This document shows positions 5,374 through 12,035 of a stretch of 12,035 nt of DNA, in pieces. The stretch is from Gammaproteobacteria bacterium (GTDB lineage Bacteria > Pseudomonadota > Gammaproteobacteria > Eutrophobiales > Eutrophobiaceae): positions 1-12,035 of the forward strand of contig QNEM01000033.1 of NCBI GenBank assembly GCA_003645215.1, written 5' to 3'. Position 1 is the stretch's first letter. Every line of letters begins with the position of its first letter. The notes under the pieces were generated by a model. It saw only the letters and a list, made by a program, of their open reading frames with translations, had not been told where the DNA came from and did no database searches. The position numbers were made by a program, and so were the translations under genes.

Positions 5374-6554
5374 TTGGCCTGACACTACTGGGTTCGACAG
5401 GAAGTATTGGTATCAGTACTCTGGATGTGGTTTCTCGCCACAAGGATAAATATGAAATTGTCGCGCTGACAGCAAATCGAAATATTGAATTGCTTATTGA
5501 GCAATGTGCAACATGGCAGCCAGCATATGCGGTTATTGCTGATGATGATCTTGCAGATTCGTTAAGTAAAGGTTTAAAAGGGAAAGGCCTGGATACTAAA
5601 GTACTCTCGGGGACAGAAGGCCTGCAGACAGTTGCTGCCCTGGCAGAAGTAGATTATGTAATGGCCGCTATTGTTGGTGCAGCGGGGCTATTACCAACAC
5701 TTGCAGCTGCAAAAGCCGGTAAACGAGTATTATTGGCCAATAAAGAATCATTAGTTATGTCTGGCAAATTATTCATGGATACCATTCATGAATCTGGTGC
5801 TGAACTGTTGCCGATTGATAGTGAACATAACGCTATTTTTCAGAGCATGCCGATCAATTATAAAGATGGATTGTCAAAAACGGGTGTAGAAAAAATACTT
5901 TTGACTGCATCTGGCGGGCCATTCAGAACCACGTCTCTTGATGAATTGAAAACCGTCACCCCTGAGCAGGCATGTGCGCATCCAAACTGGGATATGGGTA
6001 GAAAAATTTCAGTGGATTCAGCGACAATGATGAACAAGGGTCTGGAAGTTATTGAGGCATGTTGGTTGTTTGATACCGACCCCGGGAAAATACAGGTCGT
6101 TTTACATCCGCAAAGCGTTATTCACTCCTTAGTCCAATATGTTGATGGCTCTGTTCTGGCTCAATTGGGAAATCCTGATATGAGAACACCCATCGCCCAC
6201 GCACTTGCCTGGCCTGAGCGTATTGATTCAGGGGTTGAATCACTCGACTTGTTTGATGTGGCACATCTTGATTTCGAGCTCCCGGATATAGAAAGGTTTC
6301 CCTGTCTGCGACTGGCATATGAGGCAATGACAGCAGGGGGTACAACAACTGCTATTTTGAATGCCGCAAATGAAATTGCCGTCGAAGCATTTTTGAACAG
6401 GCAGATCAGTTTTACCCGGATCCCTGAACTGGTTGAAGCCACACTGGATAATATTCCAGGTGTTGCAGCGGACTCAATTGATACTGTATTGGCTGCCGAT
6501 GCCGAGGCGCGGCTGTTTGCTAATGAATATACTAAAGGTGCACTTGTTTCATGA
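5370..6554 (+). CDS. dxr: 1-deoxy-D-xylulose 5-phosphate reductoisomerase
   Basis: Dxr (IspC) converts 1-deoxy-D-xylulose 5-phosphate to 2-C-methyl-D-erythritol 4-phosphate with NADPH, the committed step of the non-mevalonate isoprenoid pathway in the cytoplasm; it is the target of fosmidomycin. The protein has 394 residues (E. coli 398). GSTGSIG at 8-14 is the NADPH-binding glycine loop. LLANKESLV is at 121-129. Asp150 and Glu152 in DSEHNAIFQ plus Glu226 in MMNKGLE match the metal ligands. SGGPFR (181-186) and HPNWDMGRKISVDSA (204-218) bind substrate. The ATG at 5370 makes an ATGA overlap with the cdsA stop. An in-frame TTG at 5349 would add seven residues unlike the family. Placement between cdsA and rseP is the Pseudomonas-type order, and the product serves UppS nearby. 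Confidence 0.97.
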   Translation: MIGLTLLGSTGSIGISTLDVVSRHKDKYEIVALTANRNIELLIEQCATWQPAYAVIADDDLADSLSKGLKGKGLDTKVLSGTEGLQTVAALAEVDYVMAAIVGAAGLLPTLAAAKAGKRVLLANKESLVMSGKLFMDTIHESGAELLPIDSEHNAIFQSMPINYKDGLSKTGVEKILLTASGGPFRTTSLDELKTVTPEQACAHPNWDMGRKISVDSATMMNKGLEVIEACWLFDTDPGKIQVVLHPQSVIHSLVQYVDGSVLAQLGNPDMRTPIAHALAWPERIDSGVESLDLFDVAHLDFELPDIERFPCLRLAYEAMTAGGTTTAILNAANEIAVEAFLNRQISFTRIPELVEATLDNIPGVAADSIDTVLAADAEARLFANEYTKGALVS

Positions 6555-7915
6555 TGGAATTTTTACAACATCTTTTCGCATTTATTTTCGCGCTGGGAAT
6601 TTTAGTGACCTTCCATGAGTTTGGTCATTTCTGGGTTGCACAAAAATGTGATGTCAAAATTTTAAGGTTTTCAGTCGGGTTTGGTAAGCCGCTGTGGTCA
6701 AGGCGAATTGGTAAAGACCAGTTCGAACTGGTTGTTGCAGCATTGCCTTTGGGTGGTTATGTAAAGATGCTGGACGAACGAGAAGGCAAGGTCGCAGAAT
6801 CCGAACTAAATCGTGCGTTCAATAGAAAAACATTGGCTCAACGAACGGCCATTGTCCTGGCTGGTCCTGTTTTTAATTTTATCTTTGCAATTGTTGCATT
6901 CTGGTTCATGTTTATGATCGGACTCACCGGGTTGAAACCTGTCGTCGGTGAAGTGGAACAGGGTTCTATCGCATATCAGGCCGGGCTCAATGAAGGTGTT
7001 GAGATTATTGCAGTAGATTCCCGGGAGACAAAAACATGGACCATGGTTGTTGATGGGCTTATAGGCAAAATTATCGATGCTGGCAAGGTGGATATTAAAG
7101 TTCGTGATGGTTCGGTTGTTAAGGTTTTAACTATTAATCTTGAAGGTTTATCAATCGATGATCTGGCAGAGCAAGGCCTGTTAAATAAAATTGGCATCAC
7201 ACCGAAAACTTTTAAGGTGCCTGCCATCATCGGTGATGTACATTCAGGTTTGCCTGCTGATCAGTCTGGCCTGATTGTCGGGGATTTAATTGTCTCTGCT
7301 AATGGTGAAGAGATTGGGGATTGGGTGCAATGGGTTAAATATGTACAGGCTCGTCCAAAACAAACAATGAGCATAGAAATAAAAAGAGGTGATGAGTATT
7401 TAATTATAGAACTCACACCAGATGAAAAAACAAGAGATGATGAATCAGTAATAGGTTTTATTGGCGCAGCAAATCAGCCTGTCCAACCATTGGAAGAGAT
7501 ATTTGCAAAGGAATCCTATTCGTTGATACCGGCTTTTATTCGAGGGGTTGAAAAGACATGGGACATGTCATGGCTAACATTACGAATGCTTGGCAAGATG
7601 ATTACAGGTCAGGCATCCGTTAAGAACCTCAGCGGTCCGATAAGTATTGCACAATATGCTGGTGATTCGGCTCAAAGTGGGCCTGCGGCATTTTTGTGGT
7701 TCCTGGGTATTGTTAGTGTCAGTTTGGGTGTCCTTAATCTGTTGCCGGTTCCACTGCTTGATGGCGGCCATTTAATGTACTACGCAGTTGAATTCATTAA
7801 AGGCAGTGAAGTCTCAGAATCAACGCAAATTATTGGTCAACAAATTGGGTTCACATTATTGCTGGGTCTTATGATACTTGTATTTTATAATGACATCGCG
7901 CGGCTGATGGGATAA
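6551..7915 (+). CDS. rseP: Site-2 intramembrane metalloprotease RseP
   Basis: RseP cuts the membrane-spanning anti-sigma factor RseA after DegS has trimmed it, releasing sigma-E when outer-membrane protein folding fails; it also clears leftover signal peptides. The 454 residues match the E. coli protein (450). The zinc site HEFGH is at 22-26, in the first membrane segment, at the same positions as in E. coli. PLGGYVKMLDE (66-76) is the conserved membrane-entering loop. A second membrane segment lies at about 98-124, two PDZ domains at about 127-220 and 222-310, and the third zinc ligand is Asp404 in LLDGGHL, followed by a last membrane segment near 430-448. The ATG at 6551 makes an ATGA overlap with the dxr stop, with AAGGTG at 6535-6540 as binding site; ATG 6554 is a possible alternative. 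Its position just before bamA fits its envelope-stress role. Confidence 0.97.
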   Translation: MMEFLQHLFAFIFALGILVTFHEFGHFWVAQKCDVKILRFSVGFGKPLWSRRIGKDQFELVVAALPLGGYVKMLDEREGKVAESELNRAFNRKTLAQRTAIVLAGPVFNFIFAIVAFWFMFMIGLTGLKPVVGEVEQGSIAYQAGLNEGVEIIAVDSRETKTWTMVVDGLIGKIIDAGKVDIKVRDGSVVKVLTINLEGLSIDDLAEQGLLNKIGITPKTFKVPAIIGDVHSGLPADQSGLIVGDLIVSANGEEIGDWVQWVKYVQARPKQTMSIEIKRGDEYLIIELTPDEKTRDDESVIGFIGAANQPVQPLEEIFAKESYSLIPAFIRGVEKTWDMSWLTLRMLGKMITGQASVKNLSGPISIAQYAGDSAQSGPAAFLWFLGIVSVSLGVLNLLPVPLLDGGHLMYYAVEFIKGSEVSESTQIIGQQIGFTLLLGLMILVFYNDIARLMG

Positions 7916-7953
7916 AGCCGTTATTATCTAATAAGAATATAAAAAACAAGTGT

Positions 7954-10287
7954 ATGCAAAAGTTATCTTATAAATTACTTTATGTTGTGTTTTTTTACCT
8001 GTTCATGCAAATGAATGTTTTTGCTGTTCAGGAGTTCGTCATTGAGGACATTCGGGTCGAAGGTTTGCAAAGAATCACACCGGGAACCGTGTTCAATTAT
8101 CTACCTATGAAAGTGGGTGATACCTTTGATGATTCCAGATCCAGTGAGGCGGTCAGGGCATTATTTAAAACCGGATTCTTTGAAGATGTCAGGCTGGAAC
8201 GTGACGGAGGAATTCTGGTTTTTATCCTGGTTGAGCGTCCTGCAATTGGCAGTATTACCTTGATTGGTAATGAAGATATTCGCAGTGAGGATCTGATCGA
8301 TAGTTTAAGACAGATTGGTTTTGCCGAAGGTCGGGCCTTTGATCGCTCACAGCTGGAAAAACTGGAGCAGGAGTTAACAAGACAATATAACTCTTTGGGA
8401 AAGTATGCTGTCAGACTGACATCTACAGTTACCGAACTGGATAATAATCGTGTCGCTGTGACAATTGAAGTTTCTGAAGGCGTTGCCGCCACGATTCAAA
8501 AAGTAAATATTGTTGGTAATACGATTTATAAGGAAAAGAAATTACTCAAAAAATTCAACTTAAGGACGACATCATTCATGTCGTTTTATACTAAAAACGA
8601 TCAGTATTCTCGTCAGAAATTAAGTGCAGATCTCGAAACACTTCGCTCATATTATCTGAACAATGGCTATATTAATTTCAATATTGATTCTACCCAAGTC
8701 TCAATTACACCAGATAAAAAAGGTGTTTACATCACAATTAATATTTCTGAAGGTGAATTGTTTACCGTTTCTGAAGTCAAACTAACGGGTAATTTGATAT
8801 TTCCTGAGACGATGCTTGCTGAGCTGATCAGTGTCAGACAGGGAGATATATTTTCGCGCAGAGATTTAACAAACAGTAGCGATGCTTTGAGCGCACAGTT
8901 AGGCAATGAAGGCTATGCTTTTGCCAATGTTAATTCCATTCCTGAAATTAATGACGAAGAACATACTGTAGCAGTGACGTTCTTTGTTGACCCGGGTAAA
9001 CGTGCATACGTGAGAAGAATCACTTTTAGTGGAAATTCGAGGACACGGGACGAAATACTCAGGCGTGAGATGCGTCAACAGGAAGGTAGCTGGATTGCTA
9101 CAGAAAAAGTAGATCGTGGCAGAGTCAGGCTGCAAAGACTGGGTTTTTTTGGAGAAGTGAATGTAGAAACTCCAGCGGTGGCTGGGACTACGGATCAGGT
9201 CGACGTTCATTACTCTGTGGAAGAAAAACCATCAGGTAATTTTTCTATGGGACTTGGTTTTTCGCAGACAGGCGGATTAACATTTTCGACATCAATTGCT
9301 CAGGACAATTTTTTAGGTAGTGGCAAAAGAATGAGTTTCACATTCAACAATAGTGATGTAAACAGACGCTATGCTTTTTCTTACAGTAATCCGTATTACA
9401 CGATTGATGGTGTGGGTAGAAGCCTGGAGGCTTTTTTTCAGGAAACCGATAGTGCTGATGCCAACGTAACTGCTTTTGATAACAAAATCTGGGGTGGTGT
9501 CATAGGATTCGGCATTCCCATTACTGAGTACAACACCTTCTTTACATCACTGGGCTATGAAAATACTGAGATTTCTACAGGTTCTGATACTGCTGATGAA
9601 GTACTGGATTTTATATTGGTTCATGGCAATCAATACAATATATTGAAATGGAGCAATACACTGTCATTCGATACCCGTAACAGGACAATCCTGCCGGATA
9701 AGGGTGCATTGCACCGGCTTACTGCAGTTTTAGCATTACCTACACTGGGAAACTCGCTTGAGTATTACAAGGTTGGTTACAAGACTCAATGGTTTACTTC
9801 GTTGTTTGAAGATTATGTGTTCTCTTTGAAGGGTGATATCGCCTATGGTGACTCATATGGTGATACTGAGGGGGGATTACCATTTTTTGAAAGTTATTAC
9901 GCAGGTGGTCCGAAATCTGTTCGAGGATATGAGGAAAATACATTGGGTCCTGTCGATTCGTTTGGTAACCCGATAGGTGGTAACCTTAGGCTGGTTTCTG
10001 GTGCTGAAGTCATACTGCCGGTTCCATTCTTCAAAGATATTGATTCGATAAGAATTTCAGGTTTTTTCGATGCCGGCAACGTCTGGGGAAATAATGAGGA
10101 TTTCGATGCTGGTGATATACGCTACTCGGCGGGACTCAGTGCCATCTGGTTATCACCATTTGGTCTTGTCAGTGCCAGTGTTGCACAACCATTTAATGAG
10201 AAGTCAGATGATTCTTTTGAGAATGGCAGATTTGTGCCCGCCGATCAGATTCAAAATTTCCAATTTACCTTTGGAACTTCTTTCTAG
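7954..10287 (+). CDS. bamA: Outer membrane protein assembly factor BamA
   Basis: BamA is the core of the machine that folds and inserts beta-barrel proteins into the outer membrane. The 777 residues (E. coli 810) begin with a signal peptide, residues 1-24, ending in VFA before VQEF. Five POTRA domains follow at about 26-94, 95-174, 175-265, 268-346 and 348-423, then a 16-strand barrel to the C-terminus. SADLETLRSYYLNNGY and FNIDSTQVSITPDKKG in POTRA3 and LRREMRQQEG in POTRA5 are near identical to E. coli. VRGY at 656-659 is the conserved loop-6 motif. The protein ends in Phe777 (FQFTFGTSF), a proper beta-signal. Loop 6 after VRGY is about 30 residues shorter than in E. coli and lacks its disulfide; the protein has no cysteine at all. 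A 38-base AT-rich gap (7916-7953) precedes the ATG, with no clear ribosome binding site. Confidence 0.98.
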   Translation: MQKLSYKLLYVVFFYLFMQMNVFAVQEFVIEDIRVEGLQRITPGTVFNYLPMKVGDTFDDSRSSEAVRALFKTGFFEDVRLERDGGILVFILVERPAIGSITLIGNEDIRSEDLIDSLRQIGFAEGRAFDRSQLEKLEQELTRQYNSLGKYAVRLTSTVTELDNNRVAVTIEVSEGVAATIQKVNIVGNTIYKEKKLLKKFNLRTTSFMSFYTKNDQYSRQKLSADLETLRSYYLNNGYINFNIDSTQVSITPDKKGVYITINISEGELFTVSEVKLTGNLIFPETMLAELISVRQGDIFSRRDLTNSSDALSAQLGNEGYAFANVNSIPEINDEEHTVAVTFFVDPGKRAYVRRITFSGNSRTRDEILRREMRQQEGSWIATEKVDRGRVRLQRLGFFGEVNVETPAVAGTTDQVDVHYSVEEKPSGNFSMGLGFSQTGGLTFSTSIAQDNFLGSGKRMSFTFNNSDVNRRYAFSYSNPYYTIDGVGRSLEAFFQETDSADANVTAFDNKIWGGVIGFGIPITEYNTFFTSLGYENTEISTGSDTADEVLDFILVHGNQYNILKWSNTLSFDTRNRTILPDKGALHRLTAVLALPTLGNSLEYYKVGYKTQWFTSLFEDYVFSLKGDIAYGDSYGDTEGGLPFFESYYAGGPKSVRGYEENTLGPVDSFGNPIGGNLRLVSGAEVILPVPFFKDIDSIRISGFFDAGNVWGNNEDFDAGDIRYSAGLSAIWLSPFGLVSASVAQPFNEKSDDSFENGRFVPADQIQNFQFTFGTSF

Positions 10288-10298
10288 TACAAATATAT

Positions 10299-10302
10299 GG
10301 AG
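10299..10302 (+). promoter_or_regulatory. Ribosome binding site that fixes the TTG start of skp
   Basis: GGAG at 10299-10302 lies 8 bases before the TTG at 10311. The next in-frame ATG comes about 34 codons later, past the signal peptide, so the TTG is the only sensible start. Confidence 0.75.
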
Positions 10303-10310
10303 TCGAAACA

Positions 10311-10832
10311 TTGAGAAATATTAAAGTAGCATTACTTGTAACCCTTTTACTATCACTCTCGGGAATAAACAGTGTTCTTGCAGAAGGGCTTAAAATTGGT
10401 GCAGTAAATACAATGCGTGTTCTTGAGAAATCACCTCAGGCACTTTCAGCCGATGCGCTAATCAAGAAAGAATTTTCATCTCGTGACAGGGCCCTGGTTG
10501 CTCAACAGAAAAAGACTAAAACAATGGAAGATCGTCTGGCTAAAGATGGCGCCATCATGAGTGAACCGGAACGGAAGAAACTTGAAAGAGACATTGTCAA
10601 TGCACGCAGAGATTTGAAAAGGGATCAGGATGAGTTCAGGGAAGATGTCAATTTCAGGTTTAATGAAGAGAGAACAAAGATACAGAAAGAAATATTTGAT
10701 TCAATACAGGCTGTAGCTAAAGCAAACGGTTATGATCTCGTGCTGTTTGATGGGGTTGCCTATGCAAGTCCCAAGGTAGATTTAAGTGAAATGGTTATTA
10801 ACTATTTGAAAGAGAAAAAACAAGGGAAATAG
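10311..10832 (+). CDS. skp: Periplasmic chaperone Skp (OmpH family), TTG start
   Basis: Skp is a trimeric, jellyfish-shaped periplasmic chaperone that holds unfolded outer-membrane proteins on their way to BamA. From the TTG at 10311 the protein has 173 residues (E. coli 161). Residues 1-24 are a signal peptide with a basic start (MRNIK), a hydrophobic core and VLA before EGLK. The mature part begins with the typical strand KIGAVNTMRVLEKSP, then a long charged helical region of about residues 50-135 (the tentacles; ERKKLERDIVNARRDLKRDQ is typical), and ends with a strand around YDLVLFDGVAYASPKVDL. It follows bamA by 23 bases. Overall sequence similarity is moderate, as is usual in this family, but architecture and position are diagnostic. 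A short out-of-frame ATG at 10297 gives only five codons and is not a gene. Confidence 0.95.
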   Translation: MRNIKVALLVTLLLSLSGINSVLAEGLKIGAVNTMRVLEKSPQALSADALIKKEFSSRDRALVAQQKKTKTMEDRLAKDGAIMSEPERKKLERDIVNARRDLKRDQDEFREDVNFRFNEERTKIQKEIFDSIQAVAKANGYDLVLFDGVAYASPKVDLSEMVINYLKEKKQGK

Positions 10833-10856
10833 TGCAGGCATATAAAAAATTCAAGA

Positions 10857-11882
10857 ATGATGACCATTACCCTTGGGAAAATAGCAGACCATGTCGGTGC
10901 AGAATTACATGGTGATCCAGAAACTGTAGTTAATGGTCTGGCAACATTACAGTCGGCTAAATCAGGTCAAGTAAGCTTTTTATCAAATCGCAAGTATCAT
11001 CGTTTTCTGAAGCAGACTGAGGCATCAGCAGTAATCATAACTCGAGAAGCACTGGAAGAATGTCCAGTATCTGCTCTGGTGGTAGATGATCCGTATTTGA
11101 CCTATGCCAGTGTCGTGAGATTGTTTCACCCTGACACTGAAAATATACCAGGAATACACCCTACGGCAGTCATCAGTCCATCGGCAACAATTGATAGTTC
11201 AGTCACCATTGGAGCAAATGTTGTCATAGAAGATAATTCGGTGATTGAATCAGGAACCTTTATAGATTCAGGTTGTGTGATTAAATCTGATGTCACTATT
11301 GGTTCAAATACACGTTTGTATCCAAATACAGTAGTCTGCCATTCGGTATTGATTGGCAACAGGGTGATTTTGCACCCGGGCGTGGTCGTAGGTTCCGATG
11401 GTTTTGGTATTGCCAACAATAAAGGTCGGTGGACAAAAATTCCCCAGATAGGAACAGTCATCATTGAAGATGATGTTGAAATAGGTGCCAGTAGTTCCAT
11501 AGACCGTGGGGCATTGGAAAATACGGTGATTGAACAAGGTGTTAAGATTGACAACCAGGTTCAAATTGCCCATAACGTTCATATTGGAGCACATACAGCC
11601 ATTGCTGGATGTGCTGCTGTCGCAGGTAGCACCACAATAGGCAAATATTGCATGATAGGTGGGATGTCAGCTATTGGTGGGCATCTTGAGATAGTGGATA
11701 ATGTTATCATCACAGGTAATTCTGCTGTAGGTAACTCTATTAAAACACCTGGCATATATTCATCTGGAATACCTGCGACTGAAGCGAAACTATGGAGAAG
11801 GATTGTTGCAAGAATAAGGAAGCTGGATGAGCTGGGTCGGAGAATTGTAAAGCTTGAAGAAGAAATAACACAGAAGAGATAG
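10857..11882 (+). CDS. lpxD: UDP-3-O-(3-hydroxyacyl)glucosamine N-acyltransferase
   Basis: LpxD transfers a 3-hydroxyacyl chain from acyl carrier protein to the 2-amino group of UDP-3-O-acylglucosamine, the third step of lipid A synthesis, in the cytoplasm. The 341 residues equal the E. coli length. An N-terminal uridine-binding domain covers about residues 1-100 (ASAVIITRE, ALVVDDPYLTYA). A left-handed beta-helix of hexapeptide repeats covers about 101-290, with many I-G-x-x-x/V units. A C-terminal helix follows (LDELGRRIVKLEEEI). His239 in IDNQVQIAHNVHIG is the catalytic base, at exactly the E. coli position, which also supports the ATG at 10857 over the adjacent ATG at 10860. The gap after skp is 24 bases and the ribosome binding site is weak. 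With fabZ next it belongs to the usual lpxD-fabZ-lpxA-lpxB cluster. Confidence 0.98.
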   Translation: MMTITLGKIADHVGAELHGDPETVVNGLATLQSAKSGQVSFLSNRKYHRFLKQTEASAVIITREALEECPVSALVVDDPYLTYASVVRLFHPDTENIPGIHPTAVISPSATIDSSVTIGANVVIEDNSVIESGTFIDSGCVIKSDVTIGSNTRLYPNTVVCHSVLIGNRVILHPGVVVGSDGFGIANNKGRWTKIPQIGTVIIEDDVEIGASSSIDRGALENTVIEQGVKIDNQVQIAHNVHIGAHTAIAGCAAVAGSTTIGKYCMIGGMSAIGGHLEIVDNVIITGNSAVGNSIKTPGIYSSGIPATEAKLWRRIVARIRKLDELGRRIVKLEEEITQKR

Positions 11883-11892
11883 TGTTTATATT

Positions 11893-12035
11893 ATGAAAAC
11901 ATTAGATATCCAGAAGATCAAAGGTTTATTGCCCCACCGCTACCCATTTTTACTGGTTGATAAAGTATTAGATCATGAGCCACGAGAATTTCTGACTGCG
12001 ATAAAAAATGTGACCTATAATGAACCCTGTTTTCA
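11893..12035 (+). CDS. fabZ: 3-hydroxyacyl-ACP dehydratase FabZ, 5' part (runs off right edge)
   Basis: FabZ removes water from 3-hydroxyacyl-ACP in fatty acid elongation; it competes with the Lpx acyltransferases for the same substrate, so its place after lpxD fits a lipid A/phospholipid balance. Only 47 codons are present. They read MKTLDIQKIKGLLPHRYPFL and continue with LVDKVLDHEP, then IKNVTYNEPCF, matching the E. coli start (LLPHRFPFLLVDRVLDFE, KNVSVNEPFF) closely. The catalytic histidine of the following GHFP motif lies just outside the window. The ATG at 11893 comes 10 bases after the lpxD stop with no strong ribosome binding site. No stop codon appears before the edge. Confidence 0.95.
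   Translation, partial: MKTLDIQKIKGLLPHRYPFLLVDKVLDHEPREFLTAIKNVTYNEPCF

Noticed and set aside
8097..8492. 131-residue minus-strand open frame opposite bamA
   Set aside because: It is Ser/Leu-rich, lacks any known motif and lies wholly within strongly conserved POTRA-coding sequence.
10273..10279. GGAACTT resembling a sigma-E -35 box just before skp
   Set aside because: It encodes the last residues of BamA, and no matching -10 element lies 15-17 bases downstream.
11126..11554. 142-residue minus-strand open frame opposite lpxD
   Set aside because: It is a shadow of the regular hexapeptide repeats of LpxD; its composition is rich in Ser/Thr/Pro without family features.
1..12035. Search for a mobile element, CRISPR array, toxin-antitoxin pair, tRNA or defence system
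   Set aside because: Every stretch is filled by conserved housekeeping genes in expected order with gaps under 200 bases; no inverted repeats, direct-repeat arrays or cloverleaf-like sequence were seen.

Overview
The window is a continuous stretch of core bacterial chromosome: a divergent methionine aminopeptidase gene (map, 5' part only) on the left, then one long co-directional block, rpsB-tsf-pyrH-frr-uppS-cdsA-dxr-rseP-bamA-skp-lpxD-fabZ (fabZ is cut by the right edge). The map/rpsB divergence, the rpsB leader resembling the S2-autoregulated leader of Gammaproteobacteria, the outer-membrane genes (bamA, skp, lpxD) and close protein similarity to E. coli all point to a Gammaproteobacterium. 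The position of dxr between cdsA and rseP is the Pseudomonas-type order; E. coli has dxr directly after frr. By eye the base composition is moderate to AT-leaning. I cannot name a genus.

Layout: 1-320 is map (minus strand). 321-500 is the intergenic control region, with two divergent candidate promoters whose -35 boxes overlap, followed by a structured rpsB leader. 501-3783 holds translation and nucleotide genes (S2, EF-Ts, UMP kinase, ribosome recycling factor). 3807-7915 holds envelope-precursor and stress genes (UppS, CdsA, Dxr, RseP), mostly overlapping by 4-8 bases. 7954-12035 holds outer-membrane biogenesis genes (BamA, Skp, LpxD, FabZ). Every gap between genes is under 200 bases; no RNA gene, insertion sequence, CRISPR array, phage gene or clear intrinsic terminator was seen.

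How the genes work together: S2, EF-Ts and Frr serve translation. PyrH makes UDP for nucleotides and UDP-sugars. Dxr makes the isoprenoid precursor that UppS polymerises into the undecaprenyl carrier. CdsA makes CDP-diacylglycerol for phospholipids. RseP cleaves anti-sigma factors when outer-membrane assembly fails. BamA and Skp assemble outer-membrane proteins, and LpxD and FabZ sit at the lipid A/fatty acid branch. The block therefore couples growth-related and envelope-building functions.

The main oddity is ribosomal protein S2: it carries a tail of about 117 residues beyond the usual C-terminus, made of alternating Lys-rich and Ala/Glu-rich blocks with 18-base tandem repeats, and it runs directly into tsf with a 10-base overlap. 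Also notable are TTG starts for pyrH and skp and a cysteine-free BamA with a short L6 loop. I found no convincing novel biological system; this is housekeeping DNA with a few unusual details.
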